From NCBI RefSeq assembly GCF_964355755.1, contig NC_092678.1:22176365-22240364 (forward strand): a stretch of 64,000 nt of DNA, read 5' to 3'. Source of the DNA: Antedon mediterranea (Eukaryota; Echinodermata; Crinoidea; Comatulida; Antedonidae). Below, piece by piece: positions 1 to 11,500 of this stretch (within the stretch, counting starts at the first letter, position 1; each line of letters starts with the position of its first letter). Position numbers and translations under genes: made by a program. Below the pieces are notes generated by a model. It was given only the letters and a program-made list of their open reading frames with translations. It was not told where the DNA came from and ran no database searches.

Positions 1-51
1 TTCCCTTCTAAGGGGCCCACAGAGACCAATATTCTTCGCCCCAATAGCATT

Positions 52-205
52 TTAAGCTTGGTTCCCACTAGGACGTAGACGCAACGCACGCGCGCGAGTT
101 GACCAATGACAAGCGACAGTTAGAATAATCCATCGCTTGTGATTGGTCAAATCCCTTACGTTGCGTTTACGTCGTTGTGTTGCGTCTCTTGTGGGAACCA
201 CGCAT
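52..205. mobile_element. MITE-A copy (CCAAT subfamily)
   Basis: Inverted-repeat element. The left end reads AAGCTTGGTTCCCACTAG and the right end GTGGGAACCACGC. The core has opposed TTGACCAATGACAAGCG and CGCTTGTGATTGGTCAA blocks. Homologous copies recur throughout the window. It has no coding capacity. Confidence 0.8.
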
Positions 206-1319
206 TAGTAAAGTCTAATTTTAAAACGGTTGCGATGGGGAAATTCATCGTACAATTAGATATACTGTTTTGTCCAGCCCCTCATATCTGTCCAGCCTCA
301 GAGCGATTAACTAAAATTCAGTTCTGGTTTTGAATGACCTGATATATATATATTATATAAATAACTGCCTGGATAAACCTAAATCACGTAAATTTTGAAA
401 GTTAAATTTAAGTTAAGATTGTGTGATATAAAATCTGCAATCAAATGGCCTATATCAGCCAAGTCACTTCTTAATCCACGTACGTATTTAGGATGAGGTC
501 AATGGGAGAAAGAAGACGAAGAAAGTAACAGTTACAGTGTAAATCAGTGTAAAGGAAATTAGTCTAGTCCTATATCTAGGTTCCTGTACATATAATTAAT
601 GTGTCCTGCGCACATTCGGTAATATAGTGTCACATGTGTATCATATGTGCCACTGTATCGTAGGTCATAAGATCTAATATAACCTTAACATAATACAGAC
701 GCAACATGTGGTGCAAATGTTACACTGTATACAGCGTTTTGCCTGATACTTGACTGACAATTTCATGTCATGTGTCCAGATACAGTACAGGTGGATGGGT
801 TTACATGCCTAATCATTTATTTAGGATATTCATAATAGGTTTTGATCTATAAGCTTTAATATGACCCTGGCTTTTAACAAATATTAAGATTTATATAATT
901 GTTTAAATTAATTGTTTAAAATTTACAATCATAGTAAATAAAAAAAGTGTTGGAACTTAATGTATTCATGGTCTATTAAAAGCTCCGGCCATGATCTGCC
1001 GCTTATCAATTACTATAATCTTATAAGTACTTTGCAAACGTAACAATATGTAACTCAACAAAAAATCATTACTAAAATGTCCTTTTAGATAATACTAGCG
1101 TATTAATCATGTGCTGAAAGGCACGTTTTTCAGGCCCTAACTGTCCCTTATTTTGAGCTGATTGCAAAGGTTGTCATGATTCACGGAACGCATACCGTGG
1201 AACATGTCTTTGTTTGCTTAGAAGAAAATGCAGTGTCATGTCTTTAGCCAAATGTTGTTAGAAGATAATTTGAAGACATTAAACAAAGGGCTTCTTCATC
1301 TTTGTCATTTATCCACCAA

Positions 1320-1336
1320 CCCCCCCCCCCCCCCCC
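1320..1336. repeat. C17 homopolymer
   Basis: Run of 17 C bases immediately before the 87-bp tandem repeat. On the minus strand this is a G17 tract with G-quadruplex potential. Confidence 0.9.
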
Positions 1337-1367
1337 AACCCAAAATGAATTTATGAGCATTTACTTT

Positions 1368-1628
1368 GTTGCTGTATTGTTCAGTGAGGAGTTTGGTTCA
1401 TCTTCCGAGATGAGTGAGAGGAACCTTTCTGGTTCGCTGATTCGTGCTCGTCTTGTTGCTGTATTGTTCAGTGAGGAGTTTGATTCATCTTCCGAGATGA
1501 GTGAGAGGAACCTTTCTGGTTCGCTGATTCGTGCTCGTCTTGTTGCTGTATTGTTCAGTGAGGAGTTTGATTCATCTTCCGAGATGAGTGAGAGGAACCT
1601 TTCTGGTTCGCTGATTCGTGCTCGTCTT
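1368..1628. repeat. 87-bp unit repeated three times
   Basis: Three head-to-tail copies begin at 1368, 1455 and 1542. They are almost identical; one visible difference is GGTTCA versus GATTCA. The period is 29 codons, so a 157-codon frame (1302-1775) stays open across the array. No splice signals or known domain support coding. The near identity points to recent expansion. Confidence 0.9.
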
Positions 1629-2063
1629 TCTATTGTAGCAACATTTTCTTTTTTTTTATCGAAACTAATTTATTTTGTTGTCTTTTGTATAATAATTTAC
1701 CCAGTGATTTTCTTCTATATGGTATGTTTAAACAACTGCATAGTGAACTTCATTAGTAAATTCATACATATTTGAGGTTTTTTGTTCATAATCATAATAA
1801 TATTATGAGTTGTGTGAGTAATGGGATTGCGGCATCTTTAATGTAACAGATAAAATATTGGTTGTTTAGCTATGTTACTTTCTGCTAAATCATCATCAAC
1901 TTTGTGCTCCTCTCACCTCTTTACATAGATATTGATGATAGATGAAATCGGTCGCGAATTCGGTCGCGATCGGTGAAGAGTAAAGAAATTCACTCTTCCC
2001 CCTATTCGCGATAAAATAATAACTTCTGGTATATTTGTATGGGACGCCGCTAGATACGATTAA

Positions 2064-2115
2064 TATAAAAGACCCGGGAGAATTGAAGACCATTCAACCA
2101 GAGACGGTCGGCGAA
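2064..2115 (+). promoter_or_regulatory. Possible TATA promoter and first-exon donor
   Basis: TATAAAAG lies at 2064-2071. About 30 bp downstream is an initiator-like TTCAACC, and at about 2120 a GTGAGTA donor-like sequence. The block just upstream has a CGGTCGCGA direct repeat. It could be a retrotransposon LTR promoter, an orphan first exon, or chance. No downstream exon could be linked to it. Confidence 0.25.
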
Positions 2116-2488
2116 ATCCATGTGAGTATACTTCTTTTATTCTGTATCTTAGTCTATACTTGATTATGTCCATGATCGTGTTATTAGTTAAGCATTCGTA
2201 GTTTGTTCTGAAATACCTTAATATCGTGTCCCTATACTCTCAAGGGAATAATACAATTTTCCCGTGGGTCTTCTCTAAAAGACGATTCGTCCCGTTTTTA
2301 ATGTGTTTGTGATTGAAAACTTATGTGCCGAAGGACACTGTTGACAAGATGTATCATCCATAGTTGAGACTTCTGTTGGATGTTGTATGACCGAGTTAAT
2401 GTCTAATAACACACGAATGACATGGTCTGTGTCGGGTTAATGGTACAAGGTCTCAACACGAATGAAAGGTTGCATATGTGTACGTATT

Positions 2489-2720
2489 TCAAATCAAATC
2501 AAATCAACCAAATCTTTATTTATAAAAAATGTGTACATGGAAAAAGTGTTTTCCTCGACAGAAAATATGGTAAAACAAACAAAACATTTACAATTACATC
2601 ATACATAAAACAAATTACAATTTAAAAAATTCATTAAAACATACACCAATCCCACATAAAAAGACTGTGTTATTCTATACAGGTTTTTATAAGGCGCCCT
2701 ACAAAGAACAGAGCGCCTAA
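2489..2720 (-). mobile_element. 3' end remnant of a microsatellite-tailed retroelement
   Basis: Tandem CAAAT units lead into an AATCTTTATTTATAAAA block. Read on the minus strand, this looks like a LINE 3' end with a short tandem tail. A small GC-rich foldback (AGGCGC...GCGCCT) follows near 2690-2720. A comparable block with TCAAT-type units is at about 61.07 kb. No ORF remains. Confidence 0.45.
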
Positions 2721-3555
2721 CAATACTTAGTAGTTAATTAAAAAGAAAATAAACAAATTATATTCCCATTTAAAAACTGGTAAAATTAATATATATATAT
2801 ATTTGTATGACATCTTTCATATTAATTGAACTTTAATATAATTATTATTTTGTTATATATTTGTTTGGTTTTATTTGTAATATCGCATAGCTGTCCTAAT
2901 TCATCCCATTTGCTTAGATTATTAATGAGTGAGATGTATTTTCTTCTGGCGTAATTAAAAACGGCTGTATGAATAATCAATCGTTTTCATTAATTTAAAA
3001 CATAACAACCAAGTGGGACTTATATTTTTAGATTTTTTTTGCAAAGAATATTGCTAGACTTAAACCGATGCGCGATTTCTAAATACCCGTATGTAATCAT
3101 AAAATCAAACTATATCAAAGAAGTGAAACATTTAGATTTCTGCTGTAAAATGGTCGTGATGCCTTGTGGGCGCAGACAGCATGTGACGTAATTTCCGGTA
3201 AAATGCCAAGCGCAACTACACCCTTCTTCCTATTATTACTATAGTATTATCACTTTTAATTGTTAATACAACATAATTGTCCAATATAAATTATCATTTT
3301 CATTTTTAAACTGTTATCGTACGTGCTCAACTTGAAACTTAAAATTAAAACTTATCAGGTCAGGTCATTAATTCAAAATGTTGTGAAACACTTGATATTG
3401 TAGTTTATAAAACAGTTTGTTTTCTGCCTTTTGGGCGTGCCATAGTAGCCTTAGAAGTGTGAACATAGTGTAGTTGTTTTTTATAGGATTCAGTACAATT
3501 TATCAAGTTTCTCAATAGCCCGTTAATAGTATTCCAGATCCTTTAAAGACACCAC

Positions 3556-3984
3556 TATTAAGGGGACACTTCCATATGAAACAAATTATAAATATAAAGG
3601 AAAAAATCGCATCCGGACAATTACCACCCGGAAAATTACCACCCGGGAAATTACCACCCGGACAACTATCACCACGACAACTATCACCACCCGGACAATT
3701 ACCACCCGGACAACTACTGTACTACTTCCCGGACAATTACCACCCGGACAACTACTACCTCCCGGACAATTACCACACGGGAAATTACCACCCAGACAAT
3801 TACCACCTGGGCAACTATCACCACCCAGACAATTACCACCCGGACAACTATCACCACCCGGACAATTACCACCCGGACAACTACTACTTCCCGGACAATT
3901 ACCACCCGGGCAACTATCACCACCCAGACAATTACCACCCGGACAACTACTCCTAGGAAATGTGGTTAATGTGTCCCCTTAATA
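3556..3984. mobile_element. TIR element filled by a CCGGACAACTACCACC minisatellite
   Basis: Perfect 14-bp terminal inverted repeats, TATTAAGGGGACAC at 3556-3569 and GTGTCCCCTTAATA at 3971-3984, bound an array at about 3612-3955. Array units are 15 or 18 bp, with core CCGGACAAYTAYCACC. All unit lengths are multiples of three, which opens long frames on both strands (a PDNYH-rich peptide on +). The inverted ends and the recurrence of the same array motif at about 45.0 kb argue for a mobile or satellite origin rather than a protein. Confidence 0.75.
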
Positions 3985-4807
3985 AGGGTTACACTGCAAA
4001 ATTAATTATCTTAATATACACTATTTTAGAATGAAGTCATTATTTATAAATATAACATACTGTATCAGGTTTTTTTAGTCAGTCTCTTTATATTAATTGA
4101 ATTACTATTTTTTGTACACAAAGTATTAACTTACTTAACTGTACACACATAAAACGCTCAAATAATAATTATTTATTTTTACTAACCTATTTAATACATG
4201 TGAAATTTAACATTCAATGTGTTCCTCCCCAAGGATAGCTTTTAGATTAATTGTTCGTGGTTATATTTGTTATCACAAAAAATACATATACCCTGAAATT
4301 GAAGTTTCCTCCATACATTTGTGTTTATCACAGTACCCACAGCTCCTGTAAACCCTAAAGATTATCACACCATGACGTAAGCAAACTCTATTTTCCAAAT
4401 AAAGAAGTTAAGAAACCGTAATGGAAATAGATCCTCCTCTGAACAGTTTTACCGGCAGATGGCAGCACGGAAACTCGAGCGTAATTCCCATGGGAACTAA
4501 GGTGATACAAATTGCACTTTGAAAGATGCAACGAAAATTAGGCCTGTGTGTGTTTATTTTGTCACACAATACGGTCAACTAGTTAATTTTAATTTTTTTT
4601 GCTGCCAATGGAATCGAAAGATGAATTAATTACATCCTTTCTTAATTAACTGACGCCGCGTGAATTTCTAAAAACTTGGGATGGGTCGAGTTTGAAGTAT
4701 GCTTGAAAAACAACTTTTTTTTCGATTTTTATACTTAAAATTTCCGGATTTTGGACATCAATATTATATGTCAAAATTATGTTTTCGGTATTATAAGTTG
4801 ACTTTTT

Positions 4808-5085
4808 TAAAGCTCTGTCGAAACTTCAAATCAAATTTTATGTGACAACAAAATGTGATGTGCCCATATAATGGACATTATATGTCATATCACTACCATA
4901 TTTAAACATATCACTACCATATTTAGGCATATCCCTACCATATTTAGGCATATCACTACTACATTTGGGCATATCACTACTACATTAGGGCATATCACTA
5001 CTACATTTGGGCATATCACTACCATATTTAGGCATATCCCTATCATATTTGGGCATATCACTACTACATTTGGGCATATTTTTTC
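4808..5085. mobile_element. MITE-B copy with expanded 21-bp internal repeat
   Basis: The left end matches MITE-B (AAAGCTCTGTC, then TGTGATGTGCCCATATA). The segment that occurs once to three times in other copies (CATATCACTACCATATTTGGG) is here repeated about nine times between 4885 and 5075. The right terminus is missing. The 21-bp period opens frames on both strands, which I do not consider genes. Confidence 0.75.
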
Positions 5086-5575
5086 AATGCTATTGACACA
5101 ATAGTCTGGTACGTGTTCCTTCATCACCAATTATACGTTTTAATAACAGTATAATAAAACGGTTAAGTATGTAACTAATACATTTGTCTATTTAAACGAC
5201 GAGTTAAGAGGCATAGTAATAGTATGAGATTGGTGAACAGCAGTCAATCGCAGGGCAGTCACAAATCAGGATCAGGCTCGATAATTGAATTTCCTCTATA
5301 TCGATATTTTGTATAGTACAACAGCAGTAAGACTCGGTAAAGTCCTGTACTGAAAATAGTGAGACACAGTCAGAAGCTTGTCAGTGCTACGTTTAAAGCC
5401 GCCTCGACATTAGCTCCTTGTCTGTACTGATTCCTCCGCGATTGGCTTACTCCTGAAATGGATCGAAACAGCTTTATCCTAATTCTGCTGACGACGACAT
5501 AGTTGAACACATTATCGCGCCAAATAAACAAATTGGAGCGTATACATTTTACCGTCTGCGATCAAAAAAAGCAAG

Positions 5576-8500
5576 ATGAATCTTGGAATACGTTCAGACG
5601 ATCAAATGCCGTTTATTTTACAGGCAAACAGACAAACTGACAAGTTATCTGTGGAACAAATAAACTGGAAAATTAGCCAGATTAAAAGTGTGTCACAGTT
5701 TGCTCTGGCGTTGAGTGTTGGGGTAATGGTGGTTTTAGCTTTGATTTTTCCAACGATTTCTGTAAGGACTGGTTCGTTAGATGTGCAATTACAAAAACAT
5801 GAGAGTCGATTGGTTCAGCAAGAAGCAACGATCTTACACCAAGAAAAAATACTCATGGAATTACAAACAAATATTTATCGTCTGCAGGTGAGTTTCGTGT
5901 CAGACGCGAGTGTAATGTGCGTATGATGCACGAGGACGGTAATAACACAAGTGTTTACAAAAGATAGTAACAAACTTTTAATCGAAAAATGCGAGTATTC
6001 CGCGTGTGATTAAAGAATCTTTTAACATAAAATGTGGTAACAATTGCACAGTATTTTAAAAGTTTACATAGTAAAATAATTTTGAAATGGTTACTTTAAA
6101 AATACACCCACATTTTAAGATTACGTAACAATTGTATTTTTTTTAAACGTTAATTGAAAAAAACAATAGTCAAAGCATTCGTTTAAAAAGAGAGTAATGG
6201 TATGTCTTCAAAAAGCAACAATAATGTTTTTGTTTTACTTTTTGTATGAATAATTTCGTTTGGCATGTTCAGTAGAAATATTCTTTTTAATAAAAATAAC
6301 TCGTACACTTTTTTTCGACATTTTGTACTTTCAAATTCAATACGAAATACATCTTGTTAAATATTATTTTAATTTGTTAAAATATGTACGTTGCTTCGAT
6401 ATAATCACGTCCACTTATTCGCAATTATGTTTCCACTTATAAATACTTAGGTAGTCAGCTTAGTTCTAAGCAGGTGTAATTGAATAATCAAAACAATTAA
6501 TTTTCATAAATTTTGCTTTCGTGAAACTCTAATTGACATCCACTGTGTCCACACTCTTGGCACGAAAACAAAAACTTTGTTAATAATAGGAAGAAAGTAA
6601 TGTTTTGTCGCGGTAATATGTAGTGACGGTGATAAAGATCGGCCGGTTCACTTACGTTTGTAGAGAAACCCAAGGGTAAATATTCTTGCCACGTGTAGCA
6701 GTTATCCGTCACTTAAATCCATATCAATAATATCGTTATTTTTATAAAAATAATTTGATCGAATAATTATTCAAAACAAGCCGTTCGTAATATATTCTGT
6801 TCGTTTTTTGCGAGTTATCCGTGATTCAAAACCATATCATTAACATCTTTATTTTAGAAAATATGACCTCAATTTTAGGTCGAATAAATATTCAAAACAA
6901 TTTTTTCGCAATAACTCTGTTCGTTTTTTACGCAATAGTCTGTTCCTTTATTTCGCGCCATGGAATTCGCTTGAAAGCAAAAATGTTCCATAGAAAGTTT
7001 TTATCATTCGTATCATCATGAATTTTCCTTCGTAAAAAAAGTTATAAATATTACCAAGGTTGAAAGAACCCAAAGGCAGCAATAAATGGACATTTTTATA
7101 GGGTTAATCTTTTGGACCTTTTACTTGTTAAAATGCCCGCCACGTAAGGATATTAATATGGATGTTAATTCCTGACTTACAGACAATCAGTCGCCTTCTA
7201 CCACATCATAGATTTGTTTTTAGGCAAAATTCAATTAGTTATTATTTCAGATTTTACAATATTCATCGTATCACAGTAACCTTAATTCAAATGCGCAGGT
7301 GTGAAAAGTGTGTGTTTACCAGGAAAGCAAACTTACTATGTGTAACTTAATAGCATATTGATTAATTTGTATAATTGTATGTACTTGGGTTTTAGGAGGA
7401 GAAGGTAATACTGTCATCTATTAGGTAAAAAAGTATCTTAGATTTATTTTATAGTGCAGTACTATTAGGCCTACTTCTTTCTAAAGCTCTGTCCACACTA
7501 TAAAACTAGTTTGACAAAAAAAAGTTTGATGTGCCCAAACATGGTAGTAATATGACATCATTGTGTTCATATATGGGAACATCACATTTTTTTGTAGTTT
7601 AATATTATAGACAGAGTTTACGTTTTCTTCTTTTCCCAATATCCAACGTTTTGGTGTGTTTGGGAGTTTCTGTTGCAAAAATTTTTACAAAGTTGATTTC
7701 TTTCATTGATCGGTCGTGGCAGTAAATACGTGTCACTAAATAATCTGTTGTCTAACCGGAAAGTATCGACGACAAAACCTGTGCAAATTACCTCTCAGGT
7801 TTGTTTTCACCTTTTTCACCACTTTCATTTCGTCAGACTATCTTTTCCTGAACCGTAATCAATATGAACCAAAGTTTCACTTAAGTACAAGTCGTCGAAT
7901 CTTAATTACCACAGTACACCTAAAACTGGCTAAATTTGTTCGTATATCACATACTCTCCAGTACTAATTTCTTGCTGATAAACTATACCACATGAATTGG
8001 TCTAATTTTAAGTTTAGACGTGACATTGATATGTAATGTCAAAGTTCAAACTTGATAAGATCACGTTTTAAGCATCCGCTTTTTAGTTCTAATTCTTTTT
8101 TTTTATAAACTATATATACCACAGACGTTGATTCATTAAACATTTAAATATTTTATTTTCAATTCAAATTAAGAAGAACAATACTTGTATACATATTGAC
8201 GGAGTTATACCACAAGTTCAAATTCACAGGCTTATGACGTCATATTGCACGCTCCAGTAACTTCATAAGATCACTTAATTGTTGACGAAACTGTTACCAC
8301 GCTGTATGATTAAAGTAAAGTTTCATAATTCTTATGATATGTTTATATCATATTATTTAAACAAAACTTTCAACAAATATTTTGTCTTTAGCAGAGGTGG
8401 TAGAATTCGCTTGCCTGTAATTCTTTTTCCCATGAGGCTTTTTAATGCAAATTTTGTCAGGTTAACAAAGGCCTACTTTTTATCAAATTTTTTGATCCAA

Positions 8501-11500
8501 TTTTTATAGGACACTGTTCTCTACATTTGTATGATATATGTCGTACTGTTTGTATTTTAGCAATTTTATCATATTTTAGGCCTAATGCTTTATATACGTG
8601 ACAAGCAAGACAATTTTCGAGCCAGAATGCTTGACAAAATAAAATAATTGAATTCAATTTCTTTTATATCCCCAAATATTGATAACATAATTAGAAATTA
8701 TCGCACATTTCATTAATGTGATTCCTCCTGAATCTAATTATAGTGAACACGCCCAAAAATTACGGCAATGATCTTTTGACTCATATAACATGAATCTATC
8801 CCATTTCTAATTAATTGAGCTCTTTAATGTTGTACTGTGGAATGAATTATTGCCGATTTGGATTAGAGATAATTGATAAAAAGAGGTAATTGGGAATATT
8901 TAGTAATTTCCATCTATTACAGTAATCTAATAACCTATTCATCAGCAAACCGTCATTACCAAATGCAATTATTAAAACCTGTGTGTTTATTTGTTTTGTA
9001 GTTTCCGTTCAAAATGTTTGTCATTATTCGTAAATAATTATTCTAATTTTTAAACTAAAAAGCTTTGTCATCATAAGGTTTATCGCAAATAGCGTGCACG
9101 ACGTCATTGCACAATGCATGATGGGAAGTTTTGGTCACGACGAGTCCGTTCGTGATTGGTTGTCTGTGCGTACGCGTCGTGACGTTTTCTCCCAAACCCA
9201 TCTTGTGCTTGCTTATGCAATGACGTTTCTCGTGAAATTAAGCTATTTGCAGCAAAAGTTATTTTGGAAAATAATGTTTTAAAGCTATTGATTCTGTTAT
9301 CAGTAATGTTGCGTCCGATAACCGTCATAATTGCGTCATTTAGCTTATTTAAAACGCATTACATTATATGAATTACGAATTGTTTTCATTATCACATTAA
9401 TGTTTATCTCTTCACAACATTTTCACAATTAGACAGGCAATAAGACTCATTGAAATTGATGTAATAATCACGTTGAAAAAATAGACATAATATTTATAAA
9501 AGTCATTATAGAATTATATTATAATTATGTCTTCCTTTAAATTATATGAATTATATCGTTAGTCCTACTAAATTAAGTTTTCCAATTCATATTTGCATAT
9601 TATATAATTATTAAAGTTAATATATATATTTATATTTCGATAACTGTAGGGCCTAATTTTATAAACGTTTTTATCGAATTCCACTCCATTTTAATGGTAA
9701 TTTCCATATTGTTCTTTTGTAAATAATTCGTAATTCGGTCACTGACTGTTATGTTCTATGTTATTTGTGTTTAAATAAAATACCATCTACAAAAGAACCC
9801 CTCCTTTGGATACCCCTATCTAGGGGATACCCCTATCTAGGGGATACCCCTATCTAGGGGATACCCCTATCTAGGGGATACCCCTATCTAGGGGAAACCC
9901 CTATTAAGATAATGATTCCCCCCTTTCCATTCTTTTTTTAAAATATTTGTACTAATGCTTATGTATGGAGTGTGTATGATGAATGGAAAGAAAGAAAGAA
10001 AAAGAAAAAGAAAAGAGGACAAAGCTGTCCCTTAATAGGGGTTCTACTATATCGGAATAAATGTCAATTGGACCTAAATCAAATTAATCAAATTAATCTA
10101 ATTAATGTCAATTGGACCTATATCAATTTCTTCTTTGGTACTAAGTTTCTCTGATAGCCTACTTATATGTGCACAATTTGTTCTTCAATCAAATATCTTA
10201 TCTTTATTATCAACAATTTCAACAATTGCTACTCTTGAACAATGACAATTTTATTTGTTGTTTTGTTTGTTTCTTTGACGCGCCTTTAGCTCTTGAGTGG
10301 TATGTGCGCTATATAATTCCAGTATTATTATCATTATTATTATTTATTATCTAACCAACTTAAATTGCCTTGGTGTTGTACTAATTGTTGTCTCTGACAC
10401 TCTGATAATGTAGCAATCATCTGCCTTGTAATTTACTACCCAGTAATCAACTAAAACACGACAATCTATTTATGAAGGAAATAACAATTCGTAAAGTTCA
10501 ATTGATCATTTCCATAGCGATATCGTTTTTATTTTCACTGGAACTACCAAATATAGGTCAAATACAGGTCAAATATGGGTCAAACCCTTATCACAACTTA
10601 CAGTGTTATTTCAATACAAATATTGAAATAATTGATTTAAAAACGAAATTAACTTTATTAATTAGGGAAACAAAATAAAAGAACAGTTTCGTGTGTTTCA
10701 ATATCCATAGAATAGAATTAATATTTACAAACCGTATTTGGTAAAACGAGGAAATCACGGACTAAGAAAAATGAGATAGGGATAAAATTAAGAACTGTGG
10801 TTAACATAGTTAAAATAGTAAAGAATAAATCTAAACATCACACCTTATTGATATGACTAATGAATATTCATGTATATTTTGTGACGTTTCACGAGGGGTC
10901 CCCAACTTATGTACGAAAAGAAATATCGCTTCCGGGAATCAGTAAAATGTGTAGTTGGTAAACTTTAAACCTGTGTAACAGAAAATTATAAGTTCGCTTT
11001 AAAATAAAAAAGAAACCACGTAGCTTGTCCCACGTAGAATCTGTATCTATCATCCTGAGCGGAATACCGCGTAGCTTGTCCCACGTTGAATCTGTATCTA
11101 TCTTGAGCGGAATACCGCGTAGCTTGTCCCCCGTAGAATCTGTATCTATCATTCTGAGCGGAATACCGCGTAGCTTGTCCCACGTAGAATCTGTATCTAT
11201 CTTGAGCGGAATACCGCGTAGCTTGTCCCCCGTAGAATCTGTATCTATCATTCTGAGCGGAATACCGCGTAGCTTGTCCCACGTAGAATCTGTATCTATA
11301 ATCCTGACCGGAAACCGCCCGTCCTCTCCGCGTTGTGTGTAAATGGTCATAATGAATAACATAGATTCTATATTAATTGTATTACCGTAACCGCTCGTCT
11401 TTGTAAACTGGTGAACCTTATACAGACCCGCCCCGGATTGAGTACCCCTCCGAACTTAAACTAACCAGCCTCAACATTATCCCCAGTTCTTGGGATGCGC

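Larger units (their letters stand above)
1..5575. other. Intergenic region upstream of the collagen gene
   Basis: No exon chain with coding character was found here. The stretch holds one MITE-A copy, a C17 run, an 87-bp triplicated unit, a TATA-like promoter motif, a LINE 3' tail on the minus strand, a TIR-bounded minisatellite and an expanded MITE-B, each listed separately. Between these, roughly 210-1300, 2730-3550 and 3990-4800, I see only AT-rich sequence. About 5400-5575 is probably the promoter and 5'UTR of the next gene. It contains an inverted CCAAT (ATTGG) near 5440 and a GCGCCAAA motif near 5517, but no clear TATA box at the right distance. Confidence 0.6.

Noticed and set aside
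3576-3956. 126-codon frame encoding a PDNYH-repeat protein, with an antisense 74-codon frame
   Set aside because: It lies inside an array bounded by perfect 14-bp inverted ends. Units are multiples of three, so frames stay open by construction, and the array motif recurs noncoding at 45 kb.
4871-5130. Frames of 77 and 81 codons on both strands
   Set aside because: They are produced by the 21-bp expansion inside a MITE-B copy.
10907-11362. Frames of 151, 98 and 105 codons
   Set aside because: All come from the 51/48-bp minisatellite, which is open in three frames. None shows splice context or domain.
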